Shown: in pieces, positions 30,119 through 39,881 of the stretch
Layout of the letters: the number at the start of each line of letters is the position of its first letter
How positions within the stretch are numbered: position 1 is the first letter of the stretch
Assembly (NCBI GenBank): GCA_963721445.1
Contig: CAVRIZ010000005.1
Span: 434,001-498,000 of the forward strand
Origin: DAIOEK01 sp963721445
GTDB taxonomy: Bacteria; Chloroflexota; Anaerolineae; Anaerolineales; Anaerolineaceae
Reading direction: 5' to 3'
Length of the DNA stretch: 64,000 nucleotides
Notes under the pieces: generated by a model
What the model was told of the DNA's origin: nothing
Databases searched by the model: none
What the model saw: only the letters and a program-made list of their open reading frames with translations
Translations under genes and position numbers: made by a program

Positions 30119-30969
30119 AGAATAAATTTCTCCGAAAGGTGGGTTTATTCCTGCTGACCCTGCCGGTACTGGCGTTTATTTACTTCCCCATTCTTTGGCT
30201 TGTTTCAGCCAGTCTTTCCACACGGTTGGAGCTTCTGGCTGTCCCGATCCATTGGTTCCCAGAACATCCGACATTCAAACATTACCTTGATATATTTCTT
30301 CCCGGCAGCGCCACATCAGAAGTCTCTCGAACTATTGCAGTGACCTTGTTCAACTCATTTAAAGTCGCATCCTCGGTTACCGTAATTTGTTTGCTGTTCG
30401 GTTCATTGGCTGCATACGCCCTGGTACGAGTACCCTTCCGCTATAATCAGACGGTGTTGGTCAGTATTCTCGGCACGCGGATGATACCCGAGGTCTCCCT
30501 GGTTATTCCATTGTTCATACTGGCAGCCCGCGCTGGCATCACCGACAAACCGATCGTTCTCATTTTAACTTACCTTAGTTTTTCACTTCCATTTGCCATC
30601 TGGTTGCTCGCCGCTTTCTTTCAGACAATCCCTATCGAATTGGAGGATGCTGCCCGAATTGATGGCTGCTCTCGGCTTGGGACATTGTTCAAGATCATCC
30701 TTCCCATTTCCTCGCCTGGGTTGGTCTCAACCGCACTTTTCGTTTTCTTATTATCCTGGGATGAATTCTTCTATGCACTTATTTTCACCAGCAGCCTCTC
30801 CGCTAAAACAGTGCCGGTAGCTCTGGCTGAATTTGTTGGTCGTTATGTTACTGACATCAATGCGATGATGGCAGGAGGGATTCTTGCCGCACTTCCACCC
30901 GTGTTGCTGGCTTTATTTTTCCAACGGTATATCGTAAGCGGATTGACCGCCGGAGCGGTGAAAGGTTAA
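30115..30969 (+). CDS. Sugar ABC transporter permease (MalG type)
   Basis: 284-residue second permease subunit of the same importer. Six transmembrane helices are predicted, with the MalG-like periplasmic segment after helix one and the EAA motif IELEDAARIDGCSRLGTLFKIILPISSPG. The C-terminal QRYIVSGLTAGAVKG is the standard ending of this subunit class. It overlaps the preceding permease by 4 bp, indicating translational coupling. The operon ends here without an ATPase gene. Confidence 0.9.
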   Translation: MKNKFLRKVGLFLLTLPVLAFIYFPILWLVSASLSTRLELLAVPIHWFPEHPTFKHYLDIFLPGSATSEVSRTIAVTLFNSFKVASSVTVICLLFGSLAAYALVRVPFRYNQTVLVSILGTRMIPEVSLVIPLFILAARAGITDKPIVLILTYLSFSLPFAIWLLAAFFQTIPIELEDAARIDGCSRLGTLFKIILPISSPGLVSTALFVFLLSWDEFFYALIFTSSLSAKTVPVALAEFVGRYVTDINAMMAGGILAALPPVLLALFFQRYIVSGLTAGAVKG

Positions 30970-31193
30970 TTTAGTTTGGGATTTGTAGGTGGAGATCTTT
31001 CAACTACTGTTAGATGATTCAAGCTTCCTTATATAACTCACAAAAAAATGATGACAAAATTGGGTCGTTTTTTTATCCACCTTTTTTGACATTGGTATAC
31101 AATGGATAGGGCAGGTACATATCATGTTTTTCCTCCTGCCTCTTTAAGACTTCATAGTTGAGAAAACAACAAGTCCGTTCTTAAGGAGTATGA

Positions 31194-32273
31194 ATGCCCT
31201 CATTCACTTATCCATTCACGTTTTCTGAAGAAGATCTCAGCCAGGTCAAAGGTACCCTCGAACTGGACAAGCCGCTTCCCTTCCACTACAACTCATGGGG
31301 GAGCGGTTTTTATCGTCCCGCCAGAATTTGTATTGACGGTTATCCCAACCTTGAGATCGTCCTATATCACACCGAAGCAACTTCGGCATTTATGTACTTG
31401 CGCAGTAGTGAGGTGGATCCAAACCAACTACAAATTATCGGTATTCAGCCAGAAGAAGTAACAAACCATTCAACTATTCTCCTTCCAGGACAGTTATGTC
31501 TGGGATCTGAACGCTCAAAACTTATCGCTAAAGCGATCAAAGATATTTTCGGCGCTCCTACCATTAAACAAACAATTGGACCGATCAGTCAACAGAATAT
31601 CGCGATTTTCCCGATAGCGCGGGAGGGATTAAAGTATCACGTAGCTGAAGCCATTTTTGAAAATTATGGGTATTACTGCGATGAAGTCATTCTCGACGCG
31701 CACCATGTTTTTGACAGTTCTGTTCCAGTCTACAACCGGAAAGTGGAGATGACTATCTTCAAAGACAAGGACCTCGATAAATCACAGCGAGACGTTATTA
31801 CCGTTGCTTTTCTCGCTGATAGTATTGCGAGCGGACTCGTAATGAAGGAAGTGATCGCCCGGGTAAAAGAACGTTTTGAATATCTCGAACGGATTGAGGT
31901 GATATCTCCCCTGGCAACTATTCGCGGATTGTGTCGGATAGCTCGGTCTGAGATCAACCACAACACCAATGTAAGAGTCCACGTTTTTGAAACCATGCTC
32001 AACGCGCTTCCGCCTGATTATTATTACTCTGCCCACTTTGGCATTCCAGAATTCCATATCCGCCCTGAACTTGAACAGGAATACCGGGAATGGTGGGGAA
32101 ATGATTCAAATGGAAATTCCATTGCAGATACCGCTTGCGCGGGATATGGCTGGAGTGAAGTCTTCTACTCTCCCAGAAAACAACTGCAGATGATGAATAG
32201 TCAATTGGAAAATCGACACCAATTGACCATCAAAGAGATCATTCGAAGAAATTTACAACACGATCCGAAATAA
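31194..32273 (+). CDS. Unknown protein with a phosphoribosyltransferase-like motif
   Basis: 359-residue soluble protein I do not recognise. No signal peptide or membrane helix is seen. Residues ~203-240 (VITVAFLADSIASGLVMKEVIARVKERF) resemble the PRPP-binding loop of phosphoribosyltransferases, where a beta-strand leads into an acidic-acidic-x-x-x-T-G turn; here the turn is ADSIASG, missing one acidic residue and with Ser for Thr. The stretch that follows, IEVISPLATIRGLCRIA, also fits a Rossmann-like strand and helix. The C-terminal third has several Trp/Tyr and a Cys (TACAGYGWSEVFY). AAGGAGT precedes the start. It is convergent with a small secreted protein gene 2 bp away. A PRTase-like fold is only a suggestion. 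Confidence 0.5.
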   Translation: MPSFTYPFTFSEEDLSQVKGTLELDKPLPFHYNSWGSGFYRPARICIDGYPNLEIVLYHTEATSAFMYLRSSEVDPNQLQIIGIQPEEVTNHSTILLPGQLCLGSERSKLIAKAIKDIFGAPTIKQTIGPISQQNIAIFPIAREGLKYHVAEAIFENYGYYCDEVILDAHHVFDSSVPVYNRKVEMTIFKDKDLDKSQRDVITVAFLADSIASGLVMKEVIARVKERFEYLERIEVISPLATIRGLCRIARSEINHNTNVRVHVFETMLNALPPDYYYSAHFGIPEFHIRPELEQEYREWWGNDSNGNSIADTACAGYGWSEVFYSPRKQLQMMNSQLENRHQLTIKEIIRRNLQHDPK

Positions 32274-32275
32274 GA

Positions 32276-32717
32276 TCATTCGCAAAAGTTGCCCATCTTT
32301 TCAAAAAGCTCAATTAGATGTATTGGCGATTTGGGGTCGTTTTCAGTACCCGCATAGGTTTGACGAATATCTGTGAACATCATCTGCGCATCTGAAGAGG
32401 TTGAATCAGAACAGAACTGGGCACTTAGTTCCGCCGGACTCTTTCCCCCGCTGTAATTGGCGATTTGTTGTTTTTCCGATTCAGAGAATTTCGAATTGAT
32501 GAAGAAATCATCCATCTTCTGGTCTTGCTCATCAATATAGTCAAAAAATAGATCCAGAACTTGGATACGAAAAATCATCAAAGAGTTGTTGCCAGAATCC
32601 TGTCTCTTCTCCGTCATCGAAGTTTCAATTGGGGTGATCCTGTCGAAGCGAAAACCGGATCGACCTGTGAAAAGAGAAAAGGCTGCTAATAGTAGTAAGA
32701 ACAAATAGAGATGTCAT
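32276..32717 (-). CDS. Small secreted protein of unknown function (start region probably frameshifted)
   Basis: The open frame from 32704 (TTG) encodes about 142 residues beginning directly in a hydrophobic stretch (FLLLLAAFSLF), without a usual start. An ATG at 32717 in the neighbouring frame (MTSLF) joins it perfectly if one base near 32703 is removed, giving a normal signal peptide of about 18 residues. The mature part is acidic and Ser/Asp-rich, with two cysteines (QFCSD and the C-terminal NFCE) that could form a disulfide. I do not recognise a domain. The gene is convergent with the PRTase-like gene, stops 2 bp apart. Confidence 0.45.
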
Positions 32718-32994
32718 ACGGCCATTTATGCTTCATATTGAAAACCCTTATATCAAATACTATACACATTTTAACGAGAATTGGCGTAAAAATCGGATTA
32801 GTTTTTTCATTAATCATAGGTTGAGGCTATTATTTTCAATTACTTGGGTTGAACAATCTCAGTAATATAGTCATTATCGTATTGATTCGAGAATTCAAAC
32901 GAAGATTGCTATAATCAACGACAGATTACTATCCGATAACCAATCGCATCAGTAAGTTAGAAAGAGTTACACAGAAAGCAAATCGGAGAAGATT

Positions 32995-34050
32995 TTGGAA
33001 ATCAACAAACCCCGAATAGCCTTGATTGGACCGGTTTATCCGTTCCGGGGAGGAATTTCTCATTACACCAGTCACCTCGCAAACCATCTGGTGACAGAAG
33101 GATATCCCGTCTCTGTATTTTCATTTCGACGCCAATATCCTTCCTGGCTTTACCCGGGTGAGACAGATCGCGATAACAGCTTACACCCAATCCGATCAAA
33201 GGCTCAATTTATTCTCGATCCCCTCTATCCCTGGACCTGGGCAGAATGTTTTCAGCGTTTACGACAAGATAAACCTGATCTGGTGGTCTTTCCCTGGTGG
33301 ACGACATTCTGGGGAGTAGCGTTTGGATACCTTTTGAAAAGGTTACGGATGAACGGAATAAATACTGCAGTGTTAATTCATAATGTTTTACCCCATGAAG
33401 CCAAACCCTGGGATCGTTGGATTACAAAAGAAACGCTTCGACAGTCGCATCATTTTATTGTCCAAACGACCGAACAAGAAACCCGGTTGCGCGCTATACT
33501 TCCAACAGCGAATATTCTGAAGACATCTCATCCTGTCTACGATCAGTTCCCTGGCAAGCGAATGGATTCAATAACTGCAAGGGATCAACTTGGATTGCCC
33601 AACGATCGCAAGATTCTCTTATTCTTTGGTATTGTCCGTCCTTACAAAGGATTGAATCATCTTATAGACGCGATGGCCGTTTTACGTGACATGGGCCAAA
33701 ACATCCATCTACTCGTGGTTGGTGAATTTTGGGAGTCTTTGGACGATTATCGGAAACAGATTCAGGATCTTAACCTGACAGATATAATCACAGTTTATCC
33801 GGGTTATGCATCCAATGAATCGCTTCCCACCTATTTTTCGGCTGTGGATTTACTTGTTGCGCCCTATATCGGAGGAACCCAGAGTGGTGCTGTCAAGTTG
33901 GCATTGGGATTTGGCACACCTGTCCTGGTAAGCAGGCATATAGCTGACGATCTCCTGCTGAAACTCGAAGGGATTGGAGTAACCATAACCAAACTTGAGA
34001 GTCCCGATATCCTCGCTCAGGACATATTGGTTGCCCTTAGTTCATCCTAA
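32995..34050 (+). CDS. Glycosyltransferase family 4-like
   Basis: 351-residue GT-B retaining glycosyltransferase that would transfer a sugar from a nucleotide donor during glycan assembly on the cytoplasmic face. The N-terminal half has the acceptor-side glycine-rich start PRIALIGPVYPFRGGISHYTSHLA; the C-terminal half has the Glycos_transf_1 features ILLFFGIVRPYKGLNHLIDAM, LLVVGEFWESL and the donor-site region LPTYFSAVDLLVAPYIGGTQSGAVKLALGFGTPVLVS. The start is a TTG at 32995 with GGAGAAG upstream. It begins the glycan cluster that extends to 43.4 kb. Confidence 0.88.
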   Translation: MEINKPRIALIGPVYPFRGGISHYTSHLANHLVTEGYPVSVFSFRRQYPSWLYPGETDRDNSLHPIRSKAQFILDPLYPWTWAECFQRLRQDKPDLVVFPWWTTFWGVAFGYLLKRLRMNGINTAVLIHNVLPHEAKPWDRWITKETLRQSHHFIVQTTEQETRLRAILPTANILKTSHPVYDQFPGKRMDSITARDQLGLPNDRKILLFFGIVRPYKGLNHLIDAMAVLRDMGQNIHLLVVGEFWESLDDYRKQIQDLNLTDIITVYPGYASNESLPTYFSAVDLLVAPYIGGTQSGAVKLALGFGTPVLVSRHIADDLLLKLEGIGVTITKLESPDILAQDILVALSSS

Positions 34051-34172
34051 AAATCATTTGCTGGAAATCGATTCAACAGATTCAGGCTGGACTGAATTGA
34101 TCACAAATATCGCAAGTTTTACCACGAAGCCTACCCAGGTTGAAAGCGAATAGATCCATTCAATATCAGCAA

Positions 34173-35193
34173 CTACTTGTCTTCATCTTTCGTCTTCCGG
34201 GTCAGGACAGTCATACTATCAAAGGTTTGATCCGATCGGTTGGAATCGGTATTCCGTAATCGGATCAATGTTTCCTGAAGCATTCGCATATTCGTACGAA
34301 TGGCATCCCCAAGGAATCCAACCACAAATATCAAAAAACCGAATAATAATAGCGTACCACCGATAGATACAGATTGGACATATCGCGCAATTCCAGATTC
34401 GCCGGTTAAATAATAGACCAAGAAACGAACAATAAGACCAAATCCAACCAGAACAAAAGGGGAACCGATGAGGATCGCCGTTCGTATTGGCCTGTAGAGA
34501 ACAATAGATCGGATAATCGTTCCACCCTGCTTATACAAGAAATTAAAGATTCCCTTGTGCAAACGGGAAGGACGCACAGCCGGGTTCGTTTGGATTGGGA
34601 CATACACAATTTTAATGTGCTCCCTTTTACTTTGGATTATGGTTTCCAGTGTGTACGAAAACTCATTAAACACCTGGAGCCGGAGAGCAGCATAACGTGA
34701 ATAAGCACGAAAGCCGCTGGCCGCATCCCTGACCTTACTCCCAGAGAGAAACGAGACAAACCAGCTCCCGATTACCTGTAATAGACGCTTATGGAATGGG
34801 AAAATGCTGATTTTTGCCAGGTTGGCGATCGCCAATAACCATATCCGCCTTACCCTGAAGTATCGGCTCTACTAATTGGGGAATTTGTTCACCAGAATAC
34901 TGCCCATCCGCATCAGTGTTCACGATGATGTTTGCACCTAATGTGAGGGCATAGGTGATACCTGTCATAAACGCCCGCGATAATCCCTGATTGGATGTAT
35001 GTCGTATCACATAATCTGCACCATGGGCCAGGGCTACATCAGACGTTGTATCTTGGGAGCCATCGTCAATTACCTGAAGGATTATCCTATCGACACCCGG
35101 AATGGATTTTGGTAATTCATCTAATACTGCAGGCAATGATTCTTCTTCATTGTATGCAGGTATTTGAATAACCAGAATTATTGGATCGCTCAT
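34173..35193 (-). CDS. Family 2 glycosyltransferase, DPM1/DPG-synthase-like, one +1 frameshift
   Basis: Polyprenyl-phosphate glycosyltransferase-like protein, about 339 residues after repair, expected to load a hexose onto undecaprenyl phosphate. The GT-A part has QIPAYNEEESLPAVL, QVIDDGSQDTT and VNTDADGQYSGEQIPQL (DAD metal motif), then GDRQPGKNQHFP. The frame breaks near 34795, where removing one C restores FPIHKRLLQVIGSW; the rest has GSKVRDAASGFRAYSR and two C-terminal transmembrane helices (~235-260 and ~275-300). The downstream membrane proteins of the GT39/ArnT kind could use its lipid-linked product. Both halves are intact apart from the single-base break. Confidence 0.85.
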
Positions 35194-35274
35194 ACTTTTT
35201 TCCTTACTAACAAATGGTCTTTCTTCTTATTGTATAGAGATTAATCAGGGTGACAATTGCCATCACAGGTATTC

Positions 35275-37029
35275 CTAACCGTCGTGGGTTAATTCAACCA
35301 ATAAGAATTCTGTCTGGTTAACCCGATAGTGAGAGATCCATTTATCCATTGGGAAGGTACAGGATTCGTTTTTCTCGATAACAGCGAACTTCCTGCCATT
35401 TGATATTTGAGCCATTAATCTGGTTTTACACTTATAGGCAGATGCCGGATTTCCATTCAAGCGCTTATCCATATTCTCAGATGGCGATCTCCCGCGAACG
35501 ATCAATTCCCTGTCAAGATAAAATCCATCCTCCGGGTTGAACCAGATAATCTTTTGATCGGTGACATCCTCAAGCACTGGGCTGGTCTCAAAATAGTGCA
35601 GCAATTCATCAAGATGTCTTCCCGTGAGTCCCTGATCTGCAACCTTTTGAATATAGCCGGGAAAGGATGCCAGGAAAAGCAAAATCAGACAACCGGCAAG
35701 AAAGTTAGTTCCTATCTCGTGACGTCGAACCGAAAACCAGAATATCGATAGAGCCGTGGTAAATATTAATATTATGAAAAATGTTTGAGGTATAAGAGAT
35801 GGCAAATATCCATCGATAAAAAAGTAGTAGAGGATATTTTTTGTGAGAATCCAGGATGGGTGATAAAAAACTTGATATGAGATCACCACAAGGGTAAGCG
35901 TAATCAAACCAACGATAATTTGTTTTCTGATGGATAGCCGTAAAATTTCTCTGTACAGAATTAATCCTGTCAACCAGATAAAAACCGATAGATAGATCAT
36001 ATATCTGCCGAGTAACCGATTTGGAATCGGATAGTTATACCCGGCTCTCCAGGCATGGTTGGCAGTTGTAATAAATAAGATAAGCGCTGTGAAAGCAACG
36101 AAAATTATCCAGCGCCGAAATACTGTATTTTTCAAAACCGCTTTCAAACTTAACCCAGCCTGGATTATCTGGGTCAATACTGGAGCCGTCAGTAATCCCA
36201 TATAAGCCAGAGTGATCCCAATCCAGAAAACCAGGTCCGAAAATGTCCTCTGGACAGGTATTTCATCCAGATAGATCTGGGTTCCAATGATCTGTTTTAC
36301 TGATAATCCATGATTCAAACCCATCAACGCCCAGGGTGAATAAACTGTAATAATGACGCTGATGATAAGAATTAGTCGGAATATCTTCATCCTGTTAGGT
36401 TGGAGATTAATTCTCATAGAGGTGGAATCCAGTTTCAACCACCAGGGGAGAAGGAAAACCGGAATCAAAACCAGTGTCTGGTAACGGGTCAACCACAACA
36501 GACCGATCGATAAAGCGGTCAGAAGATCCCAAGTTAGTGTGTATTTCTTTTCGCTTGGAGAGGTAAATGAAAAATAGGCTGCCCAGAAAAATAGGGGGTA
36601 CGCCAGATTTTCGCTGGCAAGAATACTGGGGTAGACAAGATGAAATGGAAAAACAGCACTCAGCAGTGTAAAAGCCAGGCTGAACTTTTGCCCGAAAAAT
36701 TGTCTTGAGATCAAGTAAATCGGAAAAATAGATGTAGATGAAATCAACGCATTGATGATCGAAATGGTCGTTAACGAACGTTCAGCATTGAAAAGAAATG
36801 ACAGACTGATAAGAATTGGGTACAGAGGGGGATAATGGTTGAAGTCAGCGATCTGGAACGTCCCATAAAAGATATGGGATGCCATCAACCAATATTGATA
36901 AGAATCAAAATAGAAAACCAAGCTATGAACGAGTGGGCTTATCACCAAAACTTTAAAAACAACCAGGATAAGGAATAATCCGGTCAATAACAGGGGGATC
37001 TTTCGATCGAATTGAGAGGATTTATGCAA
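35275..37029 (-). CDS. Membrane glycosyltransferase-like protein (GT39/ArnT/PMT-like)
   Basis: 584-residue polytopic protein with about 11-12 predicted transmembrane helices. After the first helix it has FYFDSYQYWLMASHIFYGTFQIADFNHYPPLYPILI, with acidic residues in the first extracytoplasmic loop as in GT-C enzymes of the dolichyl-phosphate mannosyltransferase/ArnT group, which use lipid-linked sugars. A C-terminal soluble part follows the last helix (~450-584). It overlaps the gene upstream by 8 bp and lies close to the DPM1-like gene that could make its donor. The family assignment is from topology and loop pattern. Confidence 0.65.
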   Translation of the reverse strand: MHKSSQFDRKIPLLLTGLFLILVVFKVLVISPLVHSLVFYFDSYQYWLMASHIFYGTFQIADFNHYPPLYPILISLSFLFNAERSLTTISIINALISSTSIFPIYLISRQFFGQKFSLAFTLLSAVFPFHLVYPSILASENLAYPLFFWAAYFSFTSPSEKKYTLTWDLLTALSIGLLWLTRYQTLVLIPVFLLPWWLKLDSTSMRINLQPNRMKIFRLILIISVIITVYSPWALMGLNHGLSVKQIIGTQIYLDEIPVQRTFSDLVFWIGITLAYMGLLTAPVLTQIIQAGLSLKAVLKNTVFRRWIIFVAFTALILFITTANHAWRAGYNYPIPNRLLGRYMIYLSVFIWLTGLILYREILRLSIRKQIIVGLITLTLVVISYQVFYHPSWILTKNILYYFFIDGYLPSLIPQTFFIILIFTTALSIFWFSVRRHEIGTNFLAGCLILLFLASFPGYIQKVADQGLTGRHLDELLHYFETSPVLEDVTDQKIIWFNPEDGFYLDRELIVRGRSPSENMDKRLNGNPASAYKCKTRLMAQISNGRKFAVIEKNESCTFPMDKWISHYRVNQTEFLLVELTHDG

Positions 37030-37447
37030 TAGATCTAGAATCAGATTCTCCCATGAATAAGGGCAATAAGCCGACTTGCCCGGTGAGTATAGCCAGGAAT
37101 AGAAGAACCTCTTTATAAGGTGTCAATTCATGCAAAAAAGGTAACTTTAGGATCGACGAGCTAACCCAGAGGGTTCCGATTAGGATTGTAATTATGATCG
37201 ATGTAGTCCTGATCCGGTTGAATCCAATTCTGAGATACACCTGAATGAGGGATCGACCAAGCGGATTTTGTGTCCTCACGGATACTGCAAAATAAACCAA
37301 GAAAAGTGAAAGCAAACTCAACCCTCCAAGCACAATTGATCCACCAATTGTGGGAGCATTCCACCATCCACTTACCCAGAAGGAAAATGCATAATAGATC
37401 AGGAAAACAATCAGTTCGCCGGTGATTAGAAATAGTATTTGGATCAT
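37022..37447 (-). CDS. Small four-helix membrane protein, unknown
   Basis: 141-residue hydrophobic protein with about four predicted transmembrane helices and almost no soluble part. No recognisable motif. It overlaps the start of the GT39-like gene by 8 bp, so the two are probably translated together and it may be an accessory of that enzyme. A 104-bp AT-rich gap separates it from the divergent flippase gene and probably holds promoters for both. Confidence 0.6.
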   Translation of the reverse strand: MIQILFLITGELIVFLIYYAFSFWVSGWWNAPTIGGSIVLGGLSLLSLFLVYFAVSVRTQNPLGRSLIQVYLRIGFNRIRTTSIIITILIGTLWVSSSILKLPFLHELTPYKEVLLFLAILTGQVGLLPLFMGESDSRSIA

Positions 37448-37551
37448 AAGTGATCTGGATTGAGGGACCTAGTTTCCCCCTTTTGCCGTATCAAAGAATA
37501 CTCAGACAATTTTCTTAGTATACTATACCTGATATTCAGATCTCAATTCCC

Positions 37552-38949
37552 ATGGTCGTACCGGCGGAAAAATTGAATTTAAACAGGGTAGAACGCATCA
37601 AACAACGAATTCGGCAATTCCTGCGGACTGAAAATGATCCCATTTTCAGGAGTGTGTTTCGTGGTAGCAGTGTGGTACTGGCTGCCCGGGTCGGAAATGC
37701 AATTCTATTAATGGGAATAAACCTGCTTGTCGCCCGACTATTTCGGTCAGAAATGGTTGGTATTTTGGCGCTCATCAATTCAATCCTTGTGATCGCATCC
37801 ATTTTTAGCACCTTTGGGACAACCAATTCCATCCTCCGTCTTGTACCAGAGTATGCACAAAAAGGATCATCCTCGGCAGTAAGAATTGTCATTCATAAAA
37901 TGGCACTGCTGGTCGCAGGAATTTCTCCTATCATCTCTCTCATCCTTGTTTTGGGAATCTTTGGATGGAAGTATCTGTTTCCGGATAAACCTATTCAAGT
38001 AACCATATTTCTGGTGACTGCACTTTTCCTGCCCTTATTCTCCCTATCCAAACTATATACCGAAGCATTACGCGCATTACAAAAAACCTGGCACTATGCA
38101 CTTGCCCATATCCTCCCCTCTCTGACCAACCTCATCTTTCTGGTCGTCCTTATTGGATTTTTTCAAAAACCTGATTTACCCCTATGGGCATTTTTCATAT
38201 CTGGGATGTTGGTTTTCCTCATTACCTGGATCCTGGTCTCCCGCAGTGAACCACCAAAGCTTTTAGCAGACTCCTCTTTGGTTGCCCCAACAATAAAAGA
38301 GATTACTTCCATCTCAATCCCAATGGGTATTACGACCGGGATGCTTTTGATCATTGCGAATTTCGATGTACTCTTGCTCGGATTCTATCGATCAGAGACC
38401 GAAGTTGGAATATATTCAATTGCAAGCAGATTGGCTCTATTGACCGGATTTATTATTTCTTCCATCAATGCAGTTTCAGCTCCCCAGTTTTCCGAATTGA
38501 ATTATTCAGATCAAAAACCGCAACTTCTTTCGCTGGCGATCAAATCATCCCGCTTAATTTTCTGGGCCTCATTCCCAATTCTCCTTGTCTTAATCCTAGG
38601 TGGAAAATTCTTTCTGGGTTTATTCGGTCGGGAATTTGTGATCGGCTATTCCATTTTGGTAGTATTGGTAATTAAAGAATTCGTCAATGCGATTGGAGGA
38701 TCTGTTGGGCTCTACCTCAGTATGACTGGTTCACATATCATTTACCGGAATATTATTCTGATCGCAACAGTCATCAACGTGCTCCTCAACTTCCTTCTCA
38801 TTCCATTGTTGGGGATGATTGGTGCAGCGATTGCAAATTTGATCTGTGTTTTCTTCTGGAACTTTACCGCGTCGCTAATAATTTACCGTCAGACGGGTAG
38901 ATGTATTTCCTATATCCCTACATTCATTCGTGAGAGGTTGCAAATATGA
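37552..38949 (+). CDS. Polysaccharide flippase (Wzx/MATE-like)
   Basis: 465-residue polytopic protein with about 12-14 predicted transmembrane helices, of the polysaccharide biosynthesis/MurJ-MATE superfamily that flips lipid-linked oligosaccharides outward. Early features include GSSVVLAARVGNAILLMGINLLVARLF and GTTNSILRLVPEYA; the middle has SIPMGITTGMLLIIANFDVLLLGFYRSETEVGIYSIASRLA, typical of Wzx proteins; the end has LLNFLLIPLLGMIGAAIANL. It overlaps the sulfotransferase gene by 4 bp. The start ATG at 37552 has no strong ribosome-binding site. Confidence 0.88.
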   Translation: MVVPAEKLNLNRVERIKQRIRQFLRTENDPIFRSVFRGSSVVLAARVGNAILLMGINLLVARLFRSEMVGILALINSILVIASIFSTFGTTNSILRLVPEYAQKGSSSAVRIVIHKMALLVAGISPIISLILVLGIFGWKYLFPDKPIQVTIFLVTALFLPLFSLSKLYTEALRALQKTWHYALAHILPSLTNLIFLVVLIGFFQKPDLPLWAFFISGMLVFLITWILVSRSEPPKLLADSSLVAPTIKEITSISIPMGITTGMLLIIANFDVLLLGFYRSETEVGIYSIASRLALLTGFIISSINAVSAPQFSELNYSDQKPQLLSLAIKSSRLIFWASFPILLVLILGGKFFLGLFGREFVIGYSILVVLVIKEFVNAIGGSVGLYLSMTGSHIIYRNIILIATVINVLLNFLLIPLLGMIGAAIANLICVFFWNFTASLIIYRQTGRCISYIPTFIRERLQI

Positions 38950-39858
38950 CCGACCATCTACCCAATTTTTTGATTGTTGGCGCAGCGAAATCGGGAACGA
39001 CGTCGCTATATTATTACCTGATGGATCATCCGGAAATCTACTTTTCCAAAATCAAAGAACCAGATTATCTATCTTCAGAAGTACTAAAAGATCAATATAT
39101 AACCCGCGTAAGCTTACGACCATATATTAAAACCCTAGATGAATATACAAATTTATTTAGTGAGGTTAACTTTGAAAAAGCAATTGGAGAAGCAAGTACT
39201 GACACCCTTTATTATCATAAGACGACTATTCCCCGCATAAAAACCCTTCTGGGAGATCCAAAAATCGTTATCATGATGCGGAATCCCCCTTTTGCTGCCT
39301 TTTCCATGTATTCTCATATGATTAGGGACAACCGGGAGAACTCTTTCATTTGAGGATGCGTTAGCCATTGAAGACGAGAGAATACGCAACAATTGGCAAT
39401 GCTCCTACCACTATAAAGCCAGAGCTCTATATGCCAATCAGGTCAAGGCATTCCTGGAATCATTCACCAAAGTAAAAGTATTGATTTATGAAGAATTCAT
39501 AAAAGACATACTCGGCACCATTAGAGATGTCTGTTCATTTCTGGAAATTGATCCCAGATTATCAACCTACCAATACCGCTGTCCGTTACAATGCATCTGG
39601 TATTCCGCGGATCAGATGGATAAATAATATATTCCTCATGTATAATCCTATCCAACGCACCATTCGAAAACTTGGAACCGCCTTGCTCTCCAGGCCGGTG
39701 TACGCAGCGCTACGGGATTCAATCAGGCAAAAGAATATCATTAAAACAAAAATGAAACCAGAAACACTGATCTATTTAAAAGAGTTTATATTGAAGATAT
39801 TCTTGCCCTTCAAAAAATAATTAACAAAGATTTGAGCATCTGGTTAAATGCCAGATAA
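38946..39858 (+). CDS. PAPS-dependent sulfotransferase, three frameshifts
   Basis: Sulfotransferase that would sulfate a surface glycan. The N-terminus has the 5'-phosphosulfate loop FLIVGAAKSGTTSLYYYLMDHPE, then KIVIMMRNPPFAAFSMYSH (3'-phosphate site). The frame is broken three times: near 39345 (removing a T gives RENSSFEDALAIEDERI), near 39565 (removing an A gives IDPDYQPTNTAVRYNASG) and near 39782 (adding an A to the AAAA run gives LKRVYIEDILALQ), after which it ends at 39856-39858 in INKDLSIWLNAR. Repaired, it is about 303 residues, the usual family size. All segments are well conserved, so the breaks look like base errors, though decay cannot be excluded. The start overlaps the flippase stop. 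Confidence 0.75.
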
Positions 39859-39881
39859 TTTATCGGTATCGGAGATGAGAC

